Below are positions 1-10,487 of a DNA stretch of 64,000 nt, piece after piece; position 1 is the stretch's first letter; each line of letters starts with the position of its first letter. Origin of the DNA: Histomonas meleagridis (Eukaryota > Parabasalia > Tritrichomonadida > Dientamoebidae). The notes under the pieces are model-generated. The model had not been told where the DNA came from. It did not search any database and saw only the letters and a program-made list of their open reading frames with translations. The stretch covers positions 124,001-188,000 of the forward strand of contig WSYJ01000157.1 in the NCBI GenBank assembly GCA_020186115.1, given 5' to 3'. The position numbers and the translations under genes are program-made.

Positions 1-1
1 A

Positions 2-1051
2 AATATGCTTGCAACTGAAGAACCATTAAATGTTGCTCAATGTGAAAAAGCTCTTCCACCTAATGATGAAAAGCAAAGATACATCATATCCATCTCCCAT
101 GTCGCCAAATTTGTAGTTGGCTTAGGCAAAAATGTTGCACCTTCTGATATCACCGAAGGAAGTCGAGTTGGAGTTGATCGTCGACGTTATGCAATTCAAC
201 TTCCCTTACAACCTCGTATTGATCCCATTGTCACCATGATGCAAGTAGAAGAAAAACCCGATGTTACATATACTGATGTCGGAGGATGTTCCGAACAAAT
301 TGAGAAACTCCGAGAAATCATTGAGATGCCCCTATTACATCCTGAGAAATTTGAGACCTTAGGCATTGATCCACCAAAAGGCGTATTATTATATGGCCCA
401 CCCGGCACCGGCAAGACCCTCTTAGCTCGCGCCATTGCCAACCGTACTGAGTCCGTCTTCATCCGCGTCATTGGAAGCGAGCTTGTTCAGAAGTACATTG
501 GCGAAGGCGCCCGAATGGTCCGCGAAATCTTCCAAATGGCACGCTCCAAGAAGAGCTGCATCATCTTTTTCGACGAGGTCGATGCATTTGGCGGCACACG
601 GCTCTCCGATTCTGACAGTGCTGAACACGAAGTGCAGCGCACAATGCTCGAGCTGATTACACAACTCGACGGATTCGACTCGCGCGGCAACGTCAAAGTG
701 CTGATGGCGACGAACAAGCCGAACACGCTCGACCCGGCGCTGCTCCGCCCGGGACGGCTGGACCGGAAGATAGAGTTTGCGGTGCCCGACTTGGAGGGAC
801 GCGTCCAAATCTTCAAGATACACACGAGGTCAATGAACGTCGAAAGAGGCATCCGCTTCGACTTGCTGGCGAGGCTGTGCCCGAATGCGACCGGTGCAGA
901 CATAAGAAGCGTTTGTACAGAGGCAGGAATAATAGCAATAAGAGCAAGGAGAAAGGCAATCACCGAAAAGGACTTCTTGAGCAGTATTAATAAGGTTATA
1001 AAGGGTTACGCTAAGTTCTCAGCGACGCCAAGTTACATGCAATATAACTAA
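2..1051 (+). CDS. RPT1: 26S proteasome regulatory subunit Rpt1 (AAA ATPase), 5' end outside window
   Basis: This is one of the six ATPases of the 19S base, which unfold ubiquitylated substrates and feed them into the 20S core. The visible part has an OB-fold tail (VGVDRR...YAIQLPLQP) followed by the AAA domain. Counting from the first ATG at position 5, Walker A GPPGTGKT lies at residues 131-138, Walker B IIFFDE at 186-191, and RPGRLDRK with the arginine finger at about 248-255. The order of segments and the ending ATPSYMQYN match Rpt1/S7 rather than the other Rpt subunits. Rpt1 is usually about 430 residues; only about 350 are here and the frame is open through position 2, so the N-terminal coiled coil is cut off by the window edge and the ATG at 5 is probably internal. 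The second half is strikingly GC-rich for this window. The stop forms TAAA. Confidence 0.93.
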   Translation, partial: NMLATEEPLNVAQCEKALPPNDEKQRYIISISHVAKFVVGLGKNVAPSDITEGSRVGVDRRRYAIQLPLQPRIDPIVTMMQVEEKPDVTYTDVGGCSEQIEKLREIIEMPLLHPEKFETLGIDPPKGVLLYGPPGTGKTLLARAIANRTESVFIRVIGSELVQKYIGEGARMVREIFQMARSKKSCIIFFDEVDAFGGTRLSDSDSAEHEVQRTMLELITQLDGFDSRGNVKVLMATNKPNTLDPALLRPGRLDRKIEFAVPDLEGRVQIFKIHTRSMNVERGIRFDLLARLCPNATGADIRSVCTEAGIIAIRARRKAITEKDFLSSINKVIKGYAKFSATPSYMQYN

Positions 1052-1410
1052 ATGATTTTTTATTGATTTAGTTGAAATCGAAGTTTTAAAATGCTCAAAA
1101 TATGATTTAATGCTAAGTCAAATGGCATTAGTTTGGATAGAAGCAGGCTGAATGGAAAGATAAATGATGTTATATCCTACAATATTATTTTAGCAGAGTT
1201 CCCTTATTTTATCATTCATTAGAAATATATTTCCAAGGAACAGCTAATTATTAAAACTTTAGAACAAATCAACAGATAGATAACTCATTATATTAGTAGA
1301 CTCTAAGAATAATAATTTTAAAATTAATTATATATTCATTATTATAACAGCAACAATAAACAAATTTAATTATTATAATTAACTTAACAACAATTTTCTA
1401 CATTCACTGA
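1052..1410. other. AT-rich 3' intergenic spacer
   Basis: This stretch lies between the Rpt1 stop and the 30-bp minisatellite. I see no open frame of note, RNA gene or recognisable repeat. It is the downstream region of two convergent genes. Confidence 0.5.
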
Positions 1411-2452
1411 AATCACAACTATTTACATTTTCATTAATAATATCACAACTATTTACATTTTCATTAATAATATCACAACTATTTACATTTTCATTAATAA
1501 TATCACAACTATTTACATTTTCATTAATAATATCACAACTATTTACATTTTCATTAATAATATCACAACTATTTACATTTTCATTAATAAATTCACAACT
1601 ATTTACATTTTCATTAATAATATCACAACTATTTACATTTTCATTAATAATATCACAACTATTTACATTTTCATTAATAATATCACAACTATTTACATTT
1701 TCATTAATAAATTCACAACTATTTACATTTTCATTAATAATATCACAACTATTTACATTTTCATTAATAATATCACAACTATTTACATTTTCATTAATAA
1801 TATCACAACTATTTACATTTTCATTAATAATATCACAACTATTTACATTTTCATTAATAATATCACAACTATTTACATTTTCATTAATAATATCACAACT
1901 ATTTACATTTTCATTAATAATATCACAACTATTTACATTTTCATTAATAATATCACAACTATTTACATTTTCAGTAATAAATTCACAACTATTTACATTT
2001 TCATTAATAATATCACAACTATTTACATTTTCATTAATAATATCACAACTATTTACATTTTCAGTAATAAATTCACAACTATTTACATTTTCATTAATAA
2101 TATCACAACTATTTACATTTTCATTAATAATATCACAACTATTTACATTTTCATTAATAATATCACAACTATTTACATTTTCATTAATAATATCACAACT
2201 ATTTACATTTTCAGTAATAAATTCACAACTATTTACATTTTCATTAATAATATCACAACTATTTACATTTTCAGTAATAAATTCACAACTATTTACATTT
2301 TCATTAATAATATCACAACTATTTACATTTTCATTAATAATATCACAACTATTTACATTTTCATTAATAATATCACAACTATTTACATTTTCATTAATAA
2401 TATCACAACTATTTACATTTTCATTAATAATATCACAACTATTTACATTTTC
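1411..2452. repeat. 30-bp minisatellite, about 34.7 copies
   Basis: The array has the unit TATCACAACTATTTACATTT + TCATTAATAA, tandem and strictly 30 bp throughout, with no indel in any unit. Two variants recur: units beginning ATTCACAACT (at 1591, 1711, 1981, 2071, 2221 and 2281) and units ending TCAGTAATAA. In every case the TCAGTAATAA ending is followed directly by an ATTCACAACT start, so the two changes travel together. The array lies between the convergent Rpt1 and E1 genes and stops 22 bp before the E1 stop codon. Because the period is ten codons, three of six frames are open, but none contains an ATG. Confidence 0.97.
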
Positions 2453-2474
2453 AAACTGATTACTTCATTAATTT

Positions 2475-5400
2475 TTATTGCTCATCTCTAAAAAAGATCA
2501 TGAAGCTCGGCGACGGCACCTCGTCCATATCGTTATTGTAGCACACGCAGTCCAGCCTCAGCTTCCTGCACGAGCTCATTATCGGCTTCTTGTTTACCTC
2601 CTCGTACACCTCCGTGATTTTCTTATTCATTCTTTCCTTCTTTTTCGCTGCTGACATGAAAGAGGAGTATATCAAATACTTACCGATTGTCATAGTCATT
2701 ACTCTTACTCCCCAATCCGCCTTCACTTTGTTAATGAATGTTTGGATAGTTATATCTCCGCTTATATCCAACGTGTCCCACAGAGGCGAAAACTCTATAC
2801 CCGTTTGGCCGAACTTTTTCATCGGCGACGAGATCGGTTCACTTAACGAGAACATTGAGATGGCTAAGTTAATGAAACCGGACCTGAAGTCGCTCAGTTT
2901 CTTCGCGGATATGTTGTGGACCTTGTACATCTCCATGCAGATGAAGCCGCACACTAATGCAGTGGTCGTAGCTATGGCTGGAATGATCTTTCCGGCTATT
3001 CGCTTGATCTCTAATTTGGTGTTAGTCTTGATCTTGTAGTTTAAGGCACGTAAATTGGAGGCTGATGCAATGAAGTCCATATGATGATTGGTTTCATCAT
3101 CTTTCTCAAACTTTTCGGGATGTAATTGGATTCCTTTGGTGTCAATTTTTTGTAATAATGTGATCAGTTCAATGATGCGTGGATCATTGTCATTAACTTC
3201 TTTCTTCTCTTCTGCTTCGTTTTCATTCTTAGGAATTTCTTTGTCAGTAGGTTTCCATTCAGGAACAATCGTCTCATTTGCATATTTTAAGGCGTCTTCA
3301 TTAGTCCCTGGAGTGATGCCAAAGATATGTGCATAAAGAATGGAGGCAGATATAATAAATTCGGAATGATATGGATTGGTACTATCAAACTCTAATGGGT
3401 CAGGAGCACGTTTAGAACCGCTCCAGAATTGAATGCCGGCGGCCGTTAGATGGTCCTTAGGGTACAAATGAAGTAAATCTCTGATTTTGAAATTGAATAA
3501 CTCTTCAAACTTTAAACGGGCCCAATGAGCACAGTCCTCAAACGACTTTGGGATGTTTGATAAGACTGAATAAGCAGAACTAAGAGAATCAAGAAGTGCT
3601 AAGTTGCCTTGCTTACGTGTTTGTTCGATGAAATCAGGGTTATCAATGTATTTTTGGGCAATTTCAGGAGATGTTTCAAACAATCCAGAAAAAACATCAC
3701 GGCCCCAAAGACAACAATGGTCCATGATTGATGGGAAGTTATGGAGGGTACAAGCTGGGATGTTTTCTTCTGGAGGATCTGCACTTGATTGATATGACTC
3801 AGTAAGATGTGGTACAACTACTTGGAAACTAGCTTTAGGACCAAGTGTACCACTTTCTAAAAGAGGTTTCTTATAGTAAACGCAAAGTGAATCCGAATAA
3901 AGACGAGCTTTGACATTATCAAGTGCATTACAAACACCATCCAAATTATCATAGAACTCATCAGAGAAATAGTCACGTGATTCAGGCTCAAGGCATTTGG
4001 TTAATGCCTCAGCTTTAAGTGATGTATTCATTTTTGATGCAGCTTCACATGCAACTTCTGACTTCATTTTTCCAATGTCTTTGGAGCGGAATAAAAATTG
4101 CCTTGCGAGATTCGATTTTTCAATTCGATCCATATCAGTAACAATAACTTTACCATGTCCAGAACATCCAACTCCCATGAGTGCCCAATTCTTAAGGACT
4201 TCACAACCAATAGCTCCAGCACCAATCATGAAATAACGAAGTTGTTCCATTTTATCTTGCTGCTCATTACCAAAAACGATACGATAGGCATCGTAACGGT
4301 CGCCTTTCAATTGACATTTGACACTGTCAGGAAGAGATTCAATGTAACTGAGTGTCATAATTTGTTGAATAGGAAGGAACTTGCCAGATATCGATTTGAG
4401 TACTTCCTGGCCAACAATACCTCCAAATATAGCTGCCATTGGTGAAATCTCGGCTTTATATTCTTTAACAAGAAGCTTAATAAGTTCTTCATCGATTTTG
4501 TCAACAATTTTTGATTCAGTGTTAATTTCATTTGATATCTTGAGAACAGAATCAATATCAGATTCTGTTGGTAATTTGTTTGGATTACTATCCATCCAAC
4601 GATGAACAGAATTAAAGGCAAGAAGAACTTGTCGATCACGTCCAAAATTACAATAATCAAGATCAAGAATTTGAGGATCTTTAAGATTATCAGAGAATGT
4701 CTTGAATTTGAGGGTCTGTGGTGAAATGATTTGATTTCCATAACCTCCACTACCAATAATTTCATATGGATGATAATTTGTTGTATCACATTTGATTGAG
4801 AATTTGTATGAATTAATGACTGAGACTTCGTATGAGTTTCCATTAAGCTCTGTCATTCCAGAAACTTCTTCAAATCTGACAAAGTCTCCATCAGTTAAAT
4901 TATGATGTGCTTGTTCAGCACATGTAACAACTGCTTCTTTGGCGTTGGTAACAAATTCAATGAGGAATCGAGATGGAGTTTCTCCACGTGGATCATTTAC
5001 AATAAATGAATCACCAAAATCGTCGAAAACATAACCAAAAACGCCACGTGCCTCTGTCGATATGAAACAGATACCGTTACTGTGGCAAAATTCAGAAAGC
5101 TCGATTAATCTTTTTTCTGAAAGAGGTTCTGTAACTACTATTGTATTAAAGTTTTTGGCTATTTTCATGATATCTTCTTCTTGAGATGCTGCAACTGAAA
5201 CGTATGGGTTTAATTCAATTAGTTGAGGAAGAGAACATTCTGCTCGATTTTTTCCAATATCTGATTCCTTTAAGTAAAACTGTGATCCTAAGTCAATCAT
5301 TTCGACTCCTTTTGTGTCATTAACTGTAACTGATTTAACACCAGCAAGGATTACATTTTTTGCAATTTCAACACCTAGTCCTCCCATACCAGAAATTAAG

Positions 5401-5513
5401 ATATTTGAATTGGCCATCCTTTTCATTGCATCAAGTCCCAACACATAGATTTGACGGCTATAAAGTTCTTCGTCGATTCCTCCTTCTGTTTGATTACTCA
5501 AAACAAATGACAA
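2475..5513 (-). CDS. UBA1: Ubiquitin-activating enzyme E1
   Basis: It activates ubiquitin by adenylation and thioester formation at the head of the ubiquitin pathway. The inactive adenylation half starts with ELYSRQIYVLG (about 16-26) and GMGGLGVEIAKN (42-53). The active half has the nucleotide loop GAGAIGCE at 431-438 and NLARQFLFR at 468-476. The catalytic cysteine is Cys588 in the PACTLHNFP motif. The C-terminal ubiquitin-fold domain covers roughly 915-1012. The length of 1012 residues is normal for E1. The start is problematic: the frame begins with TTG at 5513, there is no ATG before residue 30, and residue 30 lies downstream of the conserved ELYSRQIYVLG segment. A non-AUG start, a small 5' exon or a base error are all possible. 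The 3' end is GC-rich and the stop forms TAAA. Confidence 0.95.
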   Translation of the reverse strand: MSFVLSNQTEGGIDEELYSRQIYVLGLDAMKRMANSNILISGMGGLGVEIAKNVILAGVKSVTVNDTKGVEMIDLGSQFYLKESDIGKNRAECSLPQLIELNPYVSVAASQEEDIMKIAKNFNTIVVTEPLSEKRLIELSEFCHSNGICFISTEARGVFGYVFDDFGDSFIVNDPRGETPSRFLIEFVTNAKEAVVTCAEQAHHNLTDGDFVRFEEVSGMTELNGNSYEVSVINSYKFSIKCDTTNYHPYEIIGSGGYGNQIISPQTLKFKTFSDNLKDPQILDLDYCNFGRDRQVLLAFNSVHRWMDSNPNKLPTESDIDSVLKISNEINTESKIVDKIDEELIKLLVKEYKAEISPMAAIFGGIVGQEVLKSISGKFLPIQQIMTLSYIESLPDSVKCQLKGDRYDAYRIVFGNEQQDKMEQLRYFMIGAGAIGCEVLKNWALMGVGCSGHGKVIVTDMDRIEKSNLARQFLFRSKDIGKMKSEVACEAASKMNTSLKAEALTKCLEPESRDYFSDEFYDNLDGVCNALDNVKARLYSDSLCVYYKKPLLESGTLGPKASFQVVVPHLTESYQSSADPPEENIPACTLHNFPSIMDHCCLWGRDVFSGLFETSPEIAQKYIDNPDFIEQTRKQGNLALLDSLSSAYSVLSNIPKSFEDCAHWARLKFEELFNFKIRDLLHLYPKDHLTAAGIQFWSGSKRAPDPLEFDSTNPYHSEFIISASILYAHIFGITPGTNEDALKYANETIVPEWKPTDKEIPKNENEAEEKKEVNDNDPRIIELITLLQKIDTKGIQLHPEKFEKDDETNHHMDFIASASNLRALNYKIKTNTKLEIKRIAGKIIPAIATTTALVCGFICMEMYKVHNISAKKLSDFRSGFINLAISMFSLSEPISSPMKKFGQTGIEFSPLWDTLDISGDITIQTFINKVKADWGVRVMTMTIGKYLIYSSFMSAAKKKERMNKKITEVYEEVNKKPIMSSCRKLRLDCVCYNNDMDEVPSPSFMIFFRDEQ

Positions 5514-5553
5514 AAACAGGGCACCCCGATTAACCTTTGTAATTTTAGCTCAA
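5514..5553. promoter_or_regulatory. 40-bp divergent promoter between E1 and a membrane-protein gene
   Basis: The E1 frame and the gene at 5554 are divergent and only 40 bp apart, so this gap plus the early coding parts must contain both promoters. On the plus strand it holds AACCTTTG; CCTTT is the core of the M5 start element known in Trichomonas vaginalis. TCAAATGG overlaps the start of the plus-strand gene. The function of these matches is inference. Confidence 0.4.
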
Positions 5554-6207
5554 ATGGGGTTCAAGAGGTTTACTTTGACTTCAAAAGCTCTGGCACAAAT
5601 TTTAATCCCTGTTTACTCGGTTTCTGCAGTCCTTATTATTATTAGTGGAGCTGTAGCTATTTTAAATATACCAAATACTGTATGGGAAGGATTAGTTTTC
5701 TGGCTTTACAAACCTACAACACTAATGAACGTAATTCTCTCTCTATTCATTGTTCCAATGGGATTAACAGGCATTTCAAAGGTTAACACATGCTGGCAAG
5801 GATCTTATACATTTTTCATATTTTTAATGACAATTATTTCAGCACTAAACTATTCAGCTGCAGAAAATCTCGAATTTGCTGCAAATTATACCATAGGAAA
5901 TGTTTCTGAAACGCACGAATTCCAATCTGTTATTAATACCATTACATTCACGTACCAATGTTACGTGTCACCAGAAAGTCCACTTTATGCTGAGCAGAGA
6001 ATGGTTTGGGAGGATGATGTAGAATTTAATATTACAGGATGTAAAACAAGTGTTTTGAAAGAATTAAAGGATAATCATCTTCCAGAGTTAGCCATCTATT
6101 GTGCTATAGTGAATCTGGCAGGATACATTGCCCTTCTTCTTTTTAATATTCTATTCCTTATATTTGTTCAACCAAATGAAAGTGCAGGAATGCGCGAAGC
6201 AGAGTAA
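5554..6207 (+). CDS. Four-pass membrane protein, tetraspanin-like topology
   Basis: This is a 217-residue protein with four hydrophobic segments, at roughly 15-37, 45-70, 80-98 and 180-203. The large loop between segments 3 and 4 holds several N-glycosylation sequons (NYT, NVS, NIT) and two or three cysteines (YQCYVS, TGCKTS). This layout, with short termini and one large glycosylated loop before the last helix, is that of tetraspanins, which trichomonads possess. The diagnostic CCG motif is absent, so membership is not proven. It is divergent from the E1 gene across 40 bp. No enzymatic motif is seen. It is likely a plasma-membrane or endosomal scaffold. Confidence 0.6.
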   Translation: MGFKRFTLTSKALAQILIPVYSVSAVLIIISGAVAILNIPNTVWEGLVFWLYKPTTLMNVILSLFIVPMGLTGISKVNTCWQGSYTFFIFLMTIISALNYSAAENLEFAANYTIGNVSETHEFQSVINTITFTYQCYVSPESPLYAEQRMVWEDDVEFNITGCKTSVLKELKDNHLPELAIYCAIVNLAGYIALLLFNILFLIFVQPNESAGMREAE

Positions 6208-6411
6208 TGGGTTTTTTTCTAAAGCGAAATATTTAAAAATGCAAAAATATTATTTTTAATGTTTGATCATATATGATAATTTAAATTTTTGATTAAAATG
6301 AATATATGCATACTTTCATGATACAATCATTCTATGCGATATTGACATTGAGGTTTAAGCTCTAAATCATTTTCTTAATTCAAAAGAAAAATTTTTTTAT
6401 CTCCAAATTAG

Positions 6412-6421
6412 CGACCGTTAA
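6412..6421. promoter_or_regulatory. CGACCGTTAA upstream element (Myb-type core)
   Basis: The element lies 40 bp upstream of the ERGIC-family gene. The same ten bases occur at 23060-23069 just before another start codon. The reverse complement contains AACGG, matching the Myb core AACNG; Myb proteins bind core promoters in Trichomonas. Confidence 0.45.
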
Positions 6422-6460
6422 GCTCATTTCACAAAAAATTGAAAAAAAAGAACTCGGAAC

Positions 6461-7486
6461 ATGTCGTTTATAAAGGAGCTTGACCTATTTGATAAGCTTC
6501 AAAACTCAGAAGATCGCGTTTCTTCAAAGCGTAGTTTCATGCTTTCTGGGTTATTCAGTGTATTATGTACAATATTAATTTTTGCTGAGTTTATTTCATT
6601 TATTAGGCCAAAAATTTACAGAGGGATTCAATTGCAAAGTGAAGTTAATGCATATGAGAAAGTTAATATTTCTATTTCAATTATAGTTAATATGCCATGT
6701 TTTTATCTTCATGTTGATTCATTTGACACAATTGGTTTTGGGGAAATGGGACCAAATACAGTTTCTTTGCGACGTTTGAATAAATTTGGAAAATTTATCG
6801 GAATATCAAATCATTCACTTGCAGATGAATGCGTTGAAGATCAACTTGACATTATATCATTTCTTATGGGAAAGAGGCCAAAACCAAAAACCGATTGTTT
6901 AGATCGGATAAAACTTGGAATTTCTCCAGATGAAAAATGTTTAATCAAAGGAAAAATCACTGTCAATAAAGTTCGAGGAATTTTCCATATTGCACCTGGA
7001 AAGAACTCTGATCGTGTTGGCAGTCATATTCATGATCTTTCTGGACGGATTCCACATTTTGATCTTAGTCATAAAATCGAACGAATCAGATTTGGCCCAA
7101 AAATCCCAACAACTTATCAACCTCTTGAAGGTGTAAGGCTTGTACAGCGAAGTCGACTTCCAATACATTATCATTATTACGTAATGGCTACACCTGTAAC
7201 ATACATTAAAAATGGAGAAATTAAAGATCATGGTTTTGATTGCACAGTTATACCTTCAAGTACCGTTTCGCTTCCTGGAATGGGGAATGCTCCTGGGTTG
7301 TACTTCGATTACCAGTTTACGCCCTACACAGTTGTTGTGAGGGCGGAGTCAAAAAGGTTTTTCACTTACATCGCGTACACTTTTGCTGTTTTGTCAGGCG
7401 CTTTTGTCATAACTGATTTACTATCGTCTTATATCTGGGAAGAAGAAGACTGTGAAGAACTATTGGATGATAAAATAGACAAATAG
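6461..7486 (+). CDS. Erv41/Erv46 (ERGIC3-like) COPII cargo receptor
   Basis: This protein cycles between the endoplasmic reticulum and Golgi and helps load or retrieve secretory cargo. The 341-residue length, the N-terminal FIKELDLFDKL motif, the membrane segment at about 28-50, the long lumenal domain and the second membrane segment near the C terminus (about 303-325) match the Erv41/46 family. The lumenal part has the typical VNKVRGIFHIAPG and HDLSGRIPHFDLSHKIERIRFG stretches, then VRAESKRFFTYIAYTFAVLSGAF before the tail. The short acidic cytoplasmic tail ends CEELLDDKIDK. ATG at 6461 is the first possible start and gives the canonical N terminus. The CGACCGTTAA element is 40 bp upstream. 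Confidence 0.88.
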   Translation: MSFIKELDLFDKLQNSEDRVSSKRSFMLSGLFSVLCTILIFAEFISFIRPKIYRGIQLQSEVNAYEKVNISISIIVNMPCFYLHVDSFDTIGFGEMGPNTVSLRRLNKFGKFIGISNHSLADECVEDQLDIISFLMGKRPKPKTDCLDRIKLGISPDEKCLIKGKITVNKVRGIFHIAPGKNSDRVGSHIHDLSGRIPHFDLSHKIERIRFGPKIPTTYQPLEGVRLVQRSRLPIHYHYYVMATPVTYIKNGEIKDHGFDCTVIPSSTVSLPGMGNAPGLYFDYQFTPYTVVVRAESKRFFTYIAYTFAVLSGAFVITDLLSSYIWEEEDCEELLDDKIDK

Positions 7487-7779
7487 ATTGTAAAAAATGC
7501 TTGTGTTATTTTATTGATGTGTGTGATTCTGTAATCTGATTAAATATCAAATATTAGGATTGTGTTATAGTTGAATAAAAAATAAATACTGTGAAGGCGT
7601 TCAACGGGTATATTATAAAAAACATTAACCTTTGGAACTTACAAGTATTATTATGGTTTCTTGTGATGAAAAATTGATTTTTGTATAGTTTATGCGACTT
7701 TATGTTCGAACAAAGAAATTTCCAAACTTATGACAATTTTGAATGCACATTTATTTATTTTTGATAAGAACGAGTGATG

Positions 7780-7836
7780 TTTAATTGAAATTTCGGCATC
7801 AAAGACCTCATAGAATATTTTGAATTAATGCATTGA
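7780..7836 (+). repeat. Left terminal inverted repeat of the MULE
   Basis: It begins TTTAATTGAAATTTCGGC and ends AATTAATGCATTGA. It is the reverse complement of 10395-10451 apart from one G/C difference at the eighth base. Confidence 0.9.
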
Positions 7837-8333
7837 AATATTTTTTCTGATAGTTCGTTCGCGGTTTATTGAGCGCCAAAAACCATTTCTTCTAAAACAT
7901 GTTTCTCGGACTTATCAAATGATTGGACTTCACGAAGATTTATAGAAAATAATGAAAGAACCTTTTTGTTTACCAAGAGCTAAATATGAACGCCGCTTTA
8001 AACACAAAAGTATTTAACGAAATATTATACTTGCTGTTTCTGTTAACTATCTACCATAGTGTTTTAAAATTGATTGTCACTCGTTTTCAGACCAAAACAA
8101 GGCTTTGAAGAGCCAAAGATAATTGTATTATCACCAAATCTGAATATTTCAAAGCTTTTATATACTATTTTATTAGAATGAAAATATTTATTTATCTTCC
8201 TTGAGCTTTCTGTTCTTTTTATCGTGCAATGAATGCATTTGTCATTGAAAGTATATTACTAAATCTCAAAACTATGTATTGAAACAAAAATATTTGTTAT
8301 TCACCTTCGATGTTTATTCATATGTGAAAGACT

Positions 8334-10319
8334 TTAAGAATGTGTATCACTGTTACCCTGTCGTTGGCTTTTATCTCTTTTTTCCTTAAACTCAATCCCA
8401 ACACTCCAACAAGAAATTCTAAAATGAGCAATATTAGTTATTGAAGCAGTTTGCTCATCATTTAATCCCCACTGCGCAAACTCATTCATAACAATATCAA
8501 TTGCATCATGTTTATCAATTTTATACATCACCTTCAGTTCGCGAACCACTTTCCAGAATTCTTCTTTGGCATATTTTGTATTTGGACCCTCATATACAAA
8601 GCTTGAAACCTTGTGAGATATTTCTTCATCATTAGATTATAATGGCATTTTTGTTGTATCTATTTCATTTGATATTCTCGGAAGATTTCTTACTTTTTGT
8701 GTTTCTATTAATTTTACTTCATTTATTTGTGAATAAGATTCTATAATAAGCTCTGGTGGTGATGGTGCTCTATTGAATATATTATTATAAATTTCATGTA
8801 TACATGGAAATCTCACACCTAAGATACTTGAATAATAATCATTCCAATCACACTCACAATGATCTAATGAATACTTAGAAAAATCCCATCCTTTTGTTAT
8901 TGCTGTGGATTTAAATTGCGAATATTTCCAAAATCGATCCTTTATTGTTCGTCCATGAACTTCTCCTTGTTCTGTATATTTTTTAATTATCATTTTAGTA
9001 ATGCCTATTACTCTATCCAAAAAATTATTTCGAATGAAACAATGTGAATTAATTACATGATGAAAGGATTCACTGTGATTCGTGCAACGACCTACATGAA
9101 ATCCGATTCTTTCCCATAAGGCCCATTTTTTTACATTATATTGTAAATGAGATGAATTGATGTCAAGCATCTCATATATTAAGTTAATTTTTTCTGGTAT
9201 TGATTCAGGTTCCAATTGACTGCACCAAATCAACATTTCTTCTGAAATTTGAGGGCAAAGTCGGATATATTGTTCTTCTTTGACACATTCAAGCAATCTG
9301 AGTACCCAGTTCCTTAAAATTGGATTGCCAAAAATCTCAAGAATATGTCGATGACGAAAGAAATGTGTTAAATTTTTTTTTTTTGAATATTTTATGATTC
9401 CGTTTCCCATATCTGACAAAATTGGAATGGAATTTAATAATTCAGAACTAATACCAAATGACTCAATACTACAGTAAACATTTTCGTAAAGATGTGAATT
9501 TTCTTTCATTTCAATTGATAAAGCTATTGGAACCGATTCATTGTTCCGAATACTATTGATGCAACAATAACAGTAAGGCTTCGTGGCCTTGAAGGATGCA
9601 TCTAATTCGATATAATGAGTTTGTTTGATTCTATTTTCAACCCATGAACAAACCCATGTGAATCTTTGAAGTACTTTTCCATCTTCAACAATGAATCCAT
9701 TTTATACATAATCTTGAAGAACAATTTCAACATACCCTGGTAAAGATTTTGCTATATTTTGTAATTTTCCTTCTACAGTTTCTTCTGCAAGATCTTTATC
9801 ATATCTTCCAGGCCTTTTGAATAATCCTTTAAAAACAGCATGAAAAATATAACAAGGTGCTCTATCAGTATGTGCAAAATATTTTGCAAATATTAATAAA
9901 AGATGATGAGTATTTTTTTCAAGGGACCATTTTAATTGTTTTACACAATAATGAAAACCATTTCGTTCAATCCAATTAACCCAATTTTTTAGAAATACTG
10001 CTTGCTTTTCAAGTCCATTTGTTACATAAACTTCAAAGTAAATCACATTTTCTTTTTTAATTTTAATAACTTTGTTGCAACCATCTTTGGTCGTTCTTTG
10101 AACTTTCTCTGATGAAAAATCAGCAGGAAAATAAGAAAGAAAATTGAGAAGCTTAAAAACATCCCATCCATCAGCAAGAGAAATTCGATGCATTCTATGT
10201 AACATAACATTGGTACTTCCTAATGATGCACTCGTTACTTCTTTTCGATCTTGGTCCTCTTCAATATCAAAAATAAAGTAATTATTCTTTGGCTTTATAC
10301 TCCTTCTTTGAATAATCAT
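8334..10319 (-). pseudogene. MULE transposase, interrupted by two in-frame stop codons
   Basis: One minus-strand frame runs from the ATG at 10319 to the stop at 8334 (661 codons) and is broken only by TAA at 9702-9704 and TAA at 8637-8639; no frameshift is needed. The DDE-type MULE core is recognisable: IELDASFKATKPY with the first catalytic Asp at about residue 240, then SDMGNGIIKY and HFFRHRHILEIF. Further on there is a SWIM-type zinc finger of form CxC...CxH (CECDW ... FPCIHE, about 487-507). This domain order is usual for MULE transposases, which cut and paste DNA at their inverted repeats. With just two nonsense changes the copy died recently or is a consensus slip; active relatives may be elsewhere in the genome. 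Confidence 0.87.
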
Positions 10320-10394
10320 ATAAAAAAATATAAACTGACGTCTGGGCAGCTGAGGGATCCCTCTAGATGGTCCACTTTTTCTGAAAGAATCATC

Positions 10395-10451
10395 TCAATG
10401 CATTAATTCAAAATATTCTATGAGGTCTTTGATGCCGAAATTTGAATTAAA
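10395..10451 (-). repeat. Right terminal inverted repeat of the MULE
   Basis: It is the reverse complement of 7780-7836 with one mismatch. It lies within the putative promoter of the plus-strand GTPase gene that starts at 10488. Confidence 0.9.
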
Positions 10452-10487
10452 GATCACACCGCCAGCTAATAACGCCATTTTGAGGTA

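Larger units (their letters stand above)
7780..10452 (-). mobile_element. Mutator-like element (MULE) with 57-bp terminal inverted repeats
   Basis: Positions 7780-7836 and the reverse complement of 10395-10451 match over 57 bp with a single difference. Between them lies one long minus-strand transposase frame of the MULE type (8334-10319). The 497 bp from 7837 to 8333 is internal non-coding sequence. I could not find a convincing 8-11 bp target duplication at the ends; a weaker similarity (GTGAT) continues a few bases outward, so the true ends may be slightly further out. The right end sits 36 bp upstream of the start codon of the GTPase at 10488. Confidence 0.85.

Noticed and set aside
1381..2462. 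Long open frames through the 30-bp repeat (10-residue peptide repeats such as INENVNSCDI on the minus strand)
   Set aside because: Three of six frames are open simply because the unit is a multiple of three. None has an ATG, and the minus frame meets stops just before joining the E1 gene.
8637..9704. Stop-codon reassignment (TAA read as an amino acid) to explain the two stops in the MULE transposase
   Set aside because: Housekeeping genes here all end at TAA and contain none internally; simple decay explains the two stops.
10352..10370. GGGATCCCTCTAGATGG looks like a cloning polylinker (BamHI/XbaI sites)
   Set aside because: Only the two restriction sites match; the surrounding bases differ from standard vector linkers and the region is continuous with the MULE interior. 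It is a chance palindrome.
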